A stretch of DNA of 64,000 nucleotides. Origin: Lasiodiplodia sp. COLG20. Lineage: Eukaryota > Ascomycota > Dothideomycetes > Botryosphaeriales > Botryosphaeriaceae. The stretch is taken from contig VNWV01000002.1 of the NCBI GenBank assembly GCA_009801085.1, positions 1,116,001 through 1,180,000 on the forward strand, given 5' to 3'. This document shows positions 55,655-64,000 of this stretch, piece by piece (within the stretch, counting starts at the first letter, position 1; each line of letters begins with the position of its first letter). The position numbers were made by a program, and so were the translations under genes. The notes beneath the pieces are model-generated. The model was not told the origin of the DNA. It made no database searches and was given only the letters and a program-made list of their open reading frames with translations.

Positions 55655-58159
55655 ATGGGAAAGCGTAAGGTTGGTGCGCTCGAGAAGGTCGAGGCCGACT
55701 TGTATGTCCTAGAGTCTGACTCCCGCATACAGCGACATTCGCTGACAACCACGCAGGGCCAACCTACAACACAAAGTCCGCCGCGATCCAAGGTACCCGC
55801 GTCTCCACCGCAGCGAGCCCGCAACAAGCTGACGAAGCCTTAGCTCGTACGAGGATGATTTTCGCCGCCAGTACAACCAATATGAGGTCTTTCGCGACGT
55901 CTTCATGCAGGATCCCACGTCACGCGACGAGAACGGACTGGTCTCCTTGCGCGATCACGTCGACTTCGTCTCGCACTGCGCCGACTGCTACCCAAAGCTG
56001 ACCGCTACCCTTCCCGATGATCTGATCAACCTCCTCACCACGCATCACGCTGTTCTGGAGACCGAGCTGCGGGACAAGCTTGTTGGAAGCCTGGTGCTTC
56101 TCCGGAACAAAGATGTAATCGACTCACCACGGTATAGCCTCCTCGTGATGCATTGCGAGCGCTGGCTAATGTCTGAACAGTTTGCTCAACACTCTCTTTC
56201 CCATCCTCGTTTCCACTCCCAGCAAGACCTTCCGCAGCCTGCTCTTCTCGAAGATCCTTTCTGACCTGCGCTCGTCCAACGCAAAATCCACGAACCATCG
56301 CCTGAATAGAACGATGCAGACTGTTCTTTTCAACCTCCTCACATCCGATCGTGCTTCTCCGAAGGGCTTGTGGGCTGTGAAGATCACACGCGAGCTCTGG
56401 AAAAGGCAAATTTGGACAGACGCCAAGGCGGTCGAGATCATGAAGGAGGCCTCCCTGTCGGAGAACGAGAAGGTCATCATCGGCGGCGTCCGATTTTTTC
56501 TGGGCGGCGACAAGGAGCGCGAAGAAGCGGCAGAGGATGAGAGTAGCGACGAGGATATTAACATGGGGAAATTGAAGCACCAGATCGGAATTAACAAGAA
56601 GACGAAAAAGAAGGACAGGGAACTTAAAAAGGCTGCAGCCATGGTAAAAAAGGTACGCGGAATTTCCAACAGCTTGTTAATGCTTGCTACTGACAATACA
56701 TGCAGAAAGAGCGCAAGAAGAAGGCTCCTCACCCACTTAACTTTTCCGCGCTGCACCTTTTACATGACCCGCAAGGTTTCGCCGAGGCACTGTTCAACAG
56801 ACATCTTCAGAACTCGAAATCGAAGTTGAATCTGGAGCAAAAGCTTCTCGTCCTCAACCTCGTCACTCGTCTTGTAGGCCTGCATCAGTTGACCATCATC
56901 AGCCTTTACTCTTACTTCCTGAAGTACAACCTCCTAAGTCCCTGAACAGTCGGTTGCAGCTGATCTCTCCTAGATTCCTCACTCCAAAGCAACCCTCGGT
57001 CACATCATTCCTCGCCGCCCTTGCTCAAGCGACCCATTCATTAGTGCCGCCCGACGCGCTGGAGCCCCTTGTCACCAAGATCGCAAACGAATTCGTTTCC
57101 GAGGCAGCGGCAGCAGAAGTTGCCTCGGCAGGCCTAAACGCGATCCGCGAAATCTGCGTGCGCCAACCTCTCGCAATGAATGACACTCTACTGCAAGACT
57201 TGGTCATGTACCGCAAAAGCAAGGACAAAGGCGTCATGATGGCAGCCAAGGGTCTTCTGAGCCTTTACCGAGAAGTCGGCGCAGAGATGCTTAAGAAACG
57301 GGATCGTGGCAAGGAAGCTGCAATTGGCTTGCGGTCTGGTGAACGTAAGGAGAGGCGGTACGGTGAGGTTGAAGTTGGGGGAGGCATTGAGGGATTGGAG
57401 CTCCTCGAGAAGTGGAAGGAAGAGGAGCGACGAAAGAAGAGAATCGAGAAGGGACTTGATCCGGATGGTCCCGATGACGAGAATGAGGCTGAGGATGAAG
57501 ATTGGAACAACTGGGAGGTTGAGTCGGATACGGACAGCGACGACTCTGGTGGCTGGATCAACGTTGAGCAGGACGGCGAGGACATCGTAATCAGCGACAG
57601 CGAAGACGAGAAGCCGCCGGCGAAGAAGGCGAAGAAGGAATCCGATGCAGAGGAGACTGCTGAAAAGGACCCTGAAGCCGAGGCAAGGGCAGCAAAGGAG
57701 AAGGAAGAGGCCGCATTGAAACTTGCGACAACGCGCATCTTGACGCCGGCCGATTTACAGAAACTCCAGGAGCTGCGGTTGCAAGCTCAGGTCAACTCCC
57801 ACCTCCCAGCGCACCGCCGCGCAAATGCTGCAGCGAAACACTCCGACGATCCACTAACGGCCGAGGAAATCGAAGGCCTCGCAATGCTGTCGCATCGGCA
57901 GACGAAGGAGGAAAAGATTGCCAGGGCTAGAGCCGACAAGCCGGACAGGCACCAGTCGACAACGGCAAAACGCAAGGAGAAGAAGGCTGCAGAGGGCAAG
58001 AGTACGACGAACAAGGAGAAGCAACGGCAGAAGAATTTCATGATGACGCTTGGCAAGGCCAAGACGAAAAACAAGCGCAGCCTTACGGATGTCCGCAAAA
58101 GCCTCAAGGGACATCTGGATAGACAGAAGCGTGGCGGCAAGCGGGGCAACTATTCATGA
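55655..58159 (+). CDS. SDA1: SDA1, nucleolar 60S ribosome biogenesis and export factor
   Basis: Essential pre-60S factor needed for 60S export and, in yeast, for passage through Start. Exons: 55655-55701, 55757-55792, 55844-56131, 56181-56652, 56706-56923 and 56974-58159, giving 748 residues. Three short 5' exons build the conserved start: MGKRKVGALEKVEADL, then ANLQHKVRRDP, then SYEDDFRRQYNQYE. The N-terminal HEAT-like NUC130/3NT domain follows (LLNTLFPILVSTPSKTFRSLL), and the fifth splice gives YFLKFLTPKQPSVTSFLAALA. After residue 480 it is acidic (DENEAEDEDWNNWEVESD, VISDSEDE), then basic, ending with the SDA1 tail KNKRSLTDVRKSLKGHLDRQ. Length matches fungal homologues (about 730-770). Confidence 0.95.
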
Positions 58160-58553
58160 TTTGCAGGGTGTCAGGAAAGTGGGTAGGGAGTTAGGTTCAA
58201 TGTTGATACCCTCCTGTCGGGGCTTGTACGGAACAGGTGGCGCTCTGATTGGCTGCCTGCATCTGATATGCGGGGACGTGGATTGGCCCGCGCTGCGGAA
58301 TCTATCATGACGCAACTTGTGCTCCAGACTTGACGCGCAACGAACCCCATGTGAAGGCTGACGTTGGCCGTCAGCAATGCGCGCTGTTGAACGCGTCAAG
58401 AGGACTAGGTAGGCTGTGCAAGCGTTCGAGACCGAACTGGGCCTAGCCTCCCCCCTCGTATATACTTACTCGCATGTGGCTGTTCCTGCCCGGGGAATTA
58501 ACCTTATATTCTACCCACCTTCTTCACAATTCACCACCTCTAAACAACTTGCC
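58160..58553. other. Intergenic region
   Basis: 394 bases holding the SDA1 3' end and the promoter of the DUF1769 gene. A CT/A-rich stretch leads into the next ATG. No gene is seen. Confidence 0.5.
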
Positions 58554-59869
58554 ATGGCATCACGATTGAAAGACGCCTTCTCCAAGGCATCGCCCTTCTC
58601 AAAAGGCAGGCCCAAGGCCACCGTCGCAGAGACGGCCGCCACGCCGTCCAATATTAGCTCTGACGCAGCCCTCTCCGAAGCTCATTCCAGCTTCACGGAC
58701 GGGGCGAGCGACGTATCCCCGCAACAACGCCCACCGACGACGAGCTCCTCGACCACAACCCCGCGTAGCAGCTCCTCGTCCACCAGCACCACCACCGCCT
58801 CCACCGCCCCAACAACAGCGGACCCGGAAGCCCTGCACAACAAGTACAAGCTCCACGTCACGGCGGGGCCGTCCTACGACGCGTCGACGCACACGACGGT
58901 GCACGTCAACACGCCGCACACGGTGCTCGTCTCCAACGAGCACGTCACGGCGCGGGTGGCGGTGCGCATCCGCGACTTCTCGGGGCTGCCCTCGGCGTGC
59001 CCGCCGTCCAGCGCGTACTTCTCGTCGCCGCAGCACGCGCGCGACCGCTACAGCATCTCCTTCTCGTTCGTGCCCAAGCGCGACCTGCCCGCCGCCGACG
59101 CCGTCTGGGGCCCGGACTGCGCGCGCCCCGTGCGCGACCGCCTGCCGCCGGGCTTCAACGTCGCCGTCGGCATCGTCAAGCGCTTCGTCGACCCGAGCAT
59201 CGAGGTCGATGCCTACGCAGACGAGCCGTGGGTGTACGCGCCGGCGTTGAGCTGCTGGTTCGCGCTGAGGGTTGGGGGGAAGGTGGCTGGGGCGGGGGAG
59301 GACGGCGTGGACGTGGAGGTGCCGCCGCCGCAGAGGACGGAGGAGTTGCGGGAGGAGGACGTGGTTGCGAAGGGGGTTGGGGTGCTGGAGGAAGGGGCGG
59401 ACGGGGATGGGGCGGATGTGCGAGGGGCGTGGGGGTGCCCGGCAGAGGCGGCGAAGAGGAGGAAGTGGTTTGTTGAGAAGAAGAATAGGGAGGGCCTTGT
59501 GTTCGAGAAGGGCAGGTTGTACCAAGGGGATTTCTTCAATCCGTATCTGGATTTCGACAGTAAGTGGGCGTGCATGAACGGATTTCTCCACCTCTTGTGT
59601 GACTCGGAACTCTTTTTTTGCATGTGTATTGAGGACAAAGGCGTGGGATAGTGGAGCTGACAAGCCATGCAGAATTCGCGTTGAAGCTACCGGGCTTCTC
59701 GCTTGGTGTGCTCAAGTACATTGACGAGAAGACGCACCAGCTCCGGTGGGTCTTCAAGGACAGGATCACCGGTGAGGTCTATTTCTGCGTTATTTTCAAC
59801 TTGCTTTTCGGCGAAGAGCTGAAGGAGGCGCTACGGGCGGAGAGAGCCGCGGAACAGGAGCTGGATTGA
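58554..59869 (+). CDS. DUF1769-family protein
   Basis: Member of a fungal family of poorly known function (PF08588; some members act at the cell cortex or plasma membrane). Exons 58554-59559 and 59673-59869 (113-bp intron) give 400 residues; the join reads NPYLDFDKFALKLPGFSLGVLKY. Residues 1-100 are a Ser/Thr-rich low-complexity leader. The core has KLHVTAGPSYD, VLVSNEHVTARVAVRIRDFSG, FVPKRDLPAADAVWGPD, LPPGFNVAVGIVKRFVDPSIEVD and, after a variable acidic loop, RLYQGDFFNPYLDF, LPGF and VYFCVIFNLLFGEEL, all in the order known for the family. The start is the first ATG in frame. Function is unknown. Confidence 0.85.
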
Positions 59870-61107
59870 CGAAGCGTTACATTCTCGGCAAGGCTAGAGA
59901 CGAAATCTCGATGATACCCATCTTCGGCGTTGTGGTTCTTGGAAAGAAGAGTTGGGAAGACAAAGAAAGAAGGCCGTCGATCATTTAATGCGCTACTCTA
60001 AGAAAGATTTAGAAGAGCTGCAAGTTTGGGACACGGATTTCTGTCTATCCGGTCGATCGTATCCTTGGATGGGTCTTCGAATAGTTTCACAGAACTATCA
60101 GCACACGCGATCCCTACATCAAGCGAGAGAGCAGCGACTCTTTCATTTCCTCGTGACAAATAAGAAACGCAGGACAGGAAATGACATCAGAAAGGTGCCT
60201 GCAAGAGCCAACCTAATCCACGCCAAGACTTCCCATTGCTCACTAGTCGCTTCGTGGAACGGACAATAATTTTTGCTCCCAGCACTACTGCCAGCTGCCA
60301 GCTGCCAACAGCCAACCGCTTGACGCCACCCCAGCCGCACAAACTATTTGAACCATGCCGAGTGGGGCCGCCGAACGTAGCGTCGGTATCCGCCTTCTCT
60401 TCCACTTAGGGCGAAACCATCCATCACCAACCTCACGACAGCATTCCCCCATCCTTCCGATCGGCCAAAATCGCCGTACCCGATCCACTCTTGTACAGGA
60501 GTGGTTGGTCAGGCTGTAGTAACATCCGTTTTTTGCTTACGAGACATCCACGGAATGCATCGCGGTGCCGTTGGTGATGAAGAAGAAGGCGGGGTCATTT
60601 CCGGATCTATAGGCCTTGGCGTGGCGGGGTATCGACGACCGGCGTATCGCGCTGGCAACTCCACGAGCTCTGATACATCCTCGGCGGTTCTTTAGACTCG
60701 GTGCTATGCATCTGTCGTCCATATATTCGTTGGCGGATGCAGTAGCTCGATAACGTGGCTGATCGTAGAGATCTCTGCGGTAGATATCTCCGATCAACTA
60801 TTCAGAATCACAGGGCGTCATGATGCGCGATCGTCGTCGATGATTATGGTACATTTTGTTCTTCTGTAGAAGTGACCATCATCAGCATGGAATTGACGAA
60901 AGCTCCATTAGATGAAACATGAATGAACAATTGACGGATGAAAGGATTTGGGTATAGAGCCATGGACAGAACGAAAATAAGAACACGGTCGTCGTCGACT
61001 CACATCTAGGGTGTTTTTGTTCCTCAAACTCCAAAATGGCGACACCTGAGCTGCCATGGCATTGCCTGGTCTAAGCCTCGAAATTCCGTCTCATCTCCTG
61101 TTTTCTT
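59870..61107. other. Convergent 3' region, no gene seen
   Basis: 1.24 kb between two convergent genes. A triple CTGCCAG unit occurs at about 60288-60309. No protein-like frame is seen. Confidence 0.5.
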
Positions 61108-62280
61108 TCACTCCCCTTCCAGCTGCCAGTCGAGCTCTGGCTCGTAGAACTTCCGCATGCTCCTCGTCATCGCTCTGTTCCCGCTTTGCACCACCTGCGT
61201 CCCATATTCGATTCCTTCCATCTCGTCGCTGCCTGCCTCCGGCTCGCCAACGCCCATCATTCTGCGAGTCAACTTGCTCGCAAACTCCTCGCTCACATGG
61301 CCTTTCACTTCGACCTGCCTCACGCCCCTGAGCCCGGCTAATGGCTCCAGCACGAACTGCCACTGGCGGGCCACGGCGTCGTTCTTCTCGGGCACAAACT
61401 CCCAGAAGACGCTGTTCGTAAAGCTCGGGAAGCCGGCGTACCGGAACGAGCCGGTGATGAGGTCGACGCGCAGCTCCTGAAGGCAGCAGGAAGGGTCGGC
61501 AAGCTTGTCGACGAACTCGCGTAGCCAGCCCTGCACGCGGCGGTAGGACTCCGAGCGGGAGAGGTCCTCCTCGATGCGGAGGCTGAGGCAGCGGATGCGA
61601 CGGAGGGCCTCGGTGGAGATGCCGGCCGTCTTGAGGGTGTTGATGGGCAGGCCCCGGGCGTACGGCACGTTCAGCGCGTTCAGGCCGCCCTCGCCTTCCC
61701 CTTCGCCGTGGTCGGCCGTCGGGGACGAGATGACGCCGTCGTCCACGCCGCTCGCGGTCGGCGGAGGAGACGGGCTGAGCGGGTTGAAGGCCCACACGCG
61801 CTCGCGGCTCGTCAGAGCGAAGTGGAAGGCATTGCCGCCGTACAGGGCGTCGGCGCCCTCGTCGTGCAGCTGGCGGCACGTACGGAGCAGCGCGGTCCAG
61901 ATGCCGATGCTGGCCCAGACGCCGGGAATTTGCACGGCGTGAGAGGCCGTGGGAGCGCCAGTGGCCGGGTGCTTGCGTGTCAAGGGATGGAAAGTGATGT
62001 CGTAGGCGTGCGGGAGGAGGTAAGAGTAGATCAAGAGGCGGATCTCCGAGGGGAGGCGGAGGAGAGGGGACTGGCTTTGTTCGCCGTACGGACGAGGAGC
62101 TTTGGTGATGAGAAGGCCATCTTCCTGTTGCGATTGGCGGCAGCTGTTTGTCAAGAGTGATCCGGAACAGGCGGTGGCGGCAGCGGCGGGTCGAGTTTTT
62201 GATTGAATCTTTTGCTTTGGTGGCCGCCGCTGCTGCCTCGCCAGCAGGCTAGATTTCGGGTGCGGGGTGGGGAAGGACAT
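61108..62280 (-). CDS. F-box-like hypothetical protein
   Basis: Single exon, 390 residues, ATG start at 62280. The recognisable part is near residues 72-95 (SPLLRLPSEIRLLIYSYLL), the short helix pair with LP.EIR..IY that opens many fungal F-box-like or DUF7730-type proteins. The following part (GIWTALLRTCRQLHDEGADALYGGNAFHF) fits the same group, in which a Cys-Arg-x-x-x-Glu-x-x-x-x-x-Tyr pattern is usual. A Gly/Ser/acidic insertion lies around 170-200, and the end is ELDWQLEGE. Substrate or partner unknown; a ubiquitin-ligase adaptor role is only suggested by the helix pair. Confidence 0.75.
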   Translation of the reverse strand: MSFPTPHPKSSLLARQQRRPPKQKIQSKTRPAAAATACSGSLLTNSCRQSQQEDGLLITKAPRPYGEQSQSPLLRLPSEIRLLIYSYLLPHAYDITFHPLTRKHPATGAPTASHAVQIPGVWASIGIWTALLRTCRQLHDEGADALYGGNAFHFALTSRERVWAFNPLSPSPPPTASGVDDGVISSPTADHGEGEGEGGLNALNVPYARGLPINTLKTAGISTEALRRIRCLSLRIEEDLSRSESYRRVQGWLREFVDKLADPSCCLQELRVDLITGSFRYAGFPSFTNSVFWEFVPEKNDAVARQWQFVLEPLAGLRGVRQVEVKGHVSEEFASKLTRRMMGVGEPEAGSDEMEGIEYGTQVVQSGNRAMTRSMRKFYEPELDWQLEGE

Positions 62281-63792
62281 TAACGGAGTTACATGCCAGG
62301 CGCTTCATCAAGAGGAGGGGCCCGTCTGCAGGAGGAACGCATCCGCGGCGGGCGTTCCGAGGGGCAGGAGGGGAGTTAAATGGCGATGAAGGTATAGCAG
62401 CAAAATTTAAGGCTCAGGCGACAAGTGGCCGGTGACCGAGAGCGGCGGGGGAATGAGGTGTGACATGCGCAGATGCTCGGGGGCGAATGCGGCGCGGCGG
62501 GGGTGCGGTTGAATTTTGAACAGTAGAAGAGCAGAGGGTGCTTGCAAATCCTGCGGCTTGGGCGCCACAGCGCGGACGCCAATCAAGGCTGGTGTGGAGG
62601 GTTTTGGCTGCGATCGAGAGCGTCGCGTGGAGGAGCTTTGGCAGGCCGAGGGGCCGGGGCGCCAACGCGCCTCACGCGCTGTCGCCATCAAGCAGCCATC
62701 GGCAACGCGCGGCAGCCTTCAACAACACCCAAATCCGGCAGGCAGTTGCACGTGGCCGCGCCGCCGGAGCGTGGCGCTCAACAGGACAAAGCCATCGCCA
62801 GATCGCAAGTCGCACAGAGACACGGGGAGCCAGCCCGAGTCCGCGGCCCAGGGCTGCGCCATCTGAGCCTGAGCCCGCGCCCCGCCCGGCTCTCAGCTGC
62901 ATCCCAGACACGATCCTGCGCGCCCTGTGTCTGGAAGTCGTGCTGCCCCTGCTCAGGTACGGCTGACGGGAGCGCCGGTCTTGCACCACCCAAGCCCATG
63001 CGCTGCGCTGCGCTGCACACGAGGCAGCGACCAGGCGCCATGGCCTTGCAGCTGCTCTGAGCCTGGCCCGCCTTGGCACCGGTGCAGCGAGGCAAAGAAT
63101 CGAAGATCACGCCGGGCTGTGCCTGGCCCGCCCTTCCGCCTGCTCGCCGTTTGGTTCGCATCCCGGCGGCGTGCAGAAAGCTGCAGAAGAAGACCAACCT
63201 CCGTCCGGTGGAGAATCACCGACCGCCTCTGCTTCACCACAATGACGTCCCAGCTCGGCCTGTCTCTCCCCGTCGACGTCACGGAGCGCTGCCCGCCATG
63301 GGGAGCCGTTGGAAGCGGAGATATCGCGCCGGCTGCCGTTAGTCAACCGTCGTTGGTTGCACCGGTGCGGGTTTATGACGAAGTTCCCATCAACAGCGGA
63401 AAGCTAGCCAGCCACGCGAGCCCTTGCCGCACCTCCGCGACTACGTATCCCCTGTTTGTGTCCCATGCTGTTGATCCAGCCTCTGTCTAATCTTCTCTGG
63501 CTGACGCGAGCCGTTCCTCCTGGACCAAACACTCACCTCTAAGCTCGCATCACTGTTTCAGCATCGGGAAAGGTTCCGGTGTCTCTGCCGTATATTGCTT
63601 TTGGTTCTTACGTCGTACCTAATCGACCGGGGGCGGAAGGAGCAGAGAACCGCTCCGCTGGGTGCCTTGCCGATACAAGTCTTATTGGTCCGAGGGCAAC
63701 TGATAACGAGACGCGATGCAATCCTTGCAGAGCTCATGGGGAATATTTACTTATTAACGAAGAGAAGGCTACCCTGATGCTTTTTCCTCACG
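62281..63792. other. Intergenic region, no gene seen
   Basis: 1.5 kb between the F-box-like gene start and the 3' end of the oxidase. Overlapping Arg/Ala-rich frames on both strands reflect high GC. Nothing coding is supported. Confidence 0.5.
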
Positions 63793-64000
63793 TCACGCAC
63801 CTGTCCTGCACAGCCGGCCGTTCTCGTTCGGCAGCCCGTCGACGCTGTCGACGGCCCACGCGTCACTGCCGACGGCCGTCGCGGCCCAGAAGACGTCGTC
63901 CGGGTCGACTTGCTTCTTGATGTCGAGCAGACGGTCGTAGTACTCGCCGTAGAACGACTGCTTCCAGCCGCTCTCCATGCGGTTGCTCTCACCCAGGTAG
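63793..64000 (-). CDS. FAD-linked oxidase, BBE-type C-terminus (partial)
   Basis: C-terminal 68 residues of a berberine-bridge-enzyme-like flavoprotein; the rest lies beyond the right edge. The visible part, YLGESNRMESGWKQSFYGEY then YDRLLDIKKQVDPDDVFW, is the BBE domain signature that closes the FAD-binding fold, where W..FY...Y..L..IK...DP...F is conserved. The tail after VFWAATAVGSDAW ends GRLCRTGA. Such oxidases often tailor secondary metabolites, are commonly secreted and use covalently bound FAD. The partner domain (FAD_binding_4) cannot be seen here. Confidence 0.85.
   Translation of the reverse strand, partial: YLGESNRMESGWKQSFYGEYYDRLLDIKKQVDPDDVFWAATAVGSDAWAVDSVDGLPNENGRLCRTGA

Noticed and set aside
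58599..59663. 354-codon minus-strand frame opposite the DUF1769 gene
   Set aside because: Shadow of the coding strand; Arg/Pro/His-rich with no domain.

Overview
The window is from the nuclear genome of a filamentous ascomycete (Pezizomycotina). Evidence for this: nearly every gene is interrupted by short GT-AG introns, mostly about 48-150 bp; Zn2Cys6 regulators, a Pth11-type receptor, a Dal5-type permease and a DUF1769 protein are present; and the OMP decarboxylase carries the acidic insertion typical of this group. The class cannot be fixed from the sequence alone. I rebuilt 22 gene models by joining exons across reading frames, plus one partial gene at the right edge. All splice sites are predictions from sequence.

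Left part (0.9-16 kb): a Dal5/ACS-type MFS transporter (+) converges on an Ssh4/Ear1-like SPRY protein (-), a likely Rsp5 adaptor. A transportin/Kap104 karyopherin (+) and a Zn2Cys6 regulator (+), whose last exon is separate, follow. About 7.6 kb with no recognisable gene (15.96-23.57 kb) comes next.

Middle (23.5-35.3 kb): a secreted Thr-rich protein (-) with a recent 50-bp internal duplication, then four plus-strand genes: a WRAP73 WD40 protein, an HSPA12-like Hsp70 with a Pro/Gly/Tyr-rich N-terminus, a small charged nuclear-type protein, and orotidine-5'-phosphate decarboxylase.

Accessory-looking block (36-53 kb): a single-pass Cys-rich membrane protein with a PPxY tail, a CE1/feruloyl-esterase-like secreted hydrolase, a HAD-terpene cyclase fusion with a DxDTT motif, a small secreted protein, a Zn2Cys6/fungal_trans regulator, a seven-exon Pth11-like receptor, a LigB/DOPA-type extradiol dioxygenase, an ABM-fold monooxygenase-like protein and a PhyH-type Fe(II)/2OG dioxygenase. 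This is the most interesting part: it reads as a candidate compact drimane-type terpenoid cluster with its own regulator and receptor. Co-regulation is inferred, not shown.

Right part (54.7-64 kb): an unknown multi-pass membrane protein, SDA1 (60S ribosome biogenesis), a DUF1769 protein, an F-box-like protein, and the C-terminal end of a BBE-type FAD-linked oxidase running off the window. Housekeeping genes therefore flank the accessory block on both sides.
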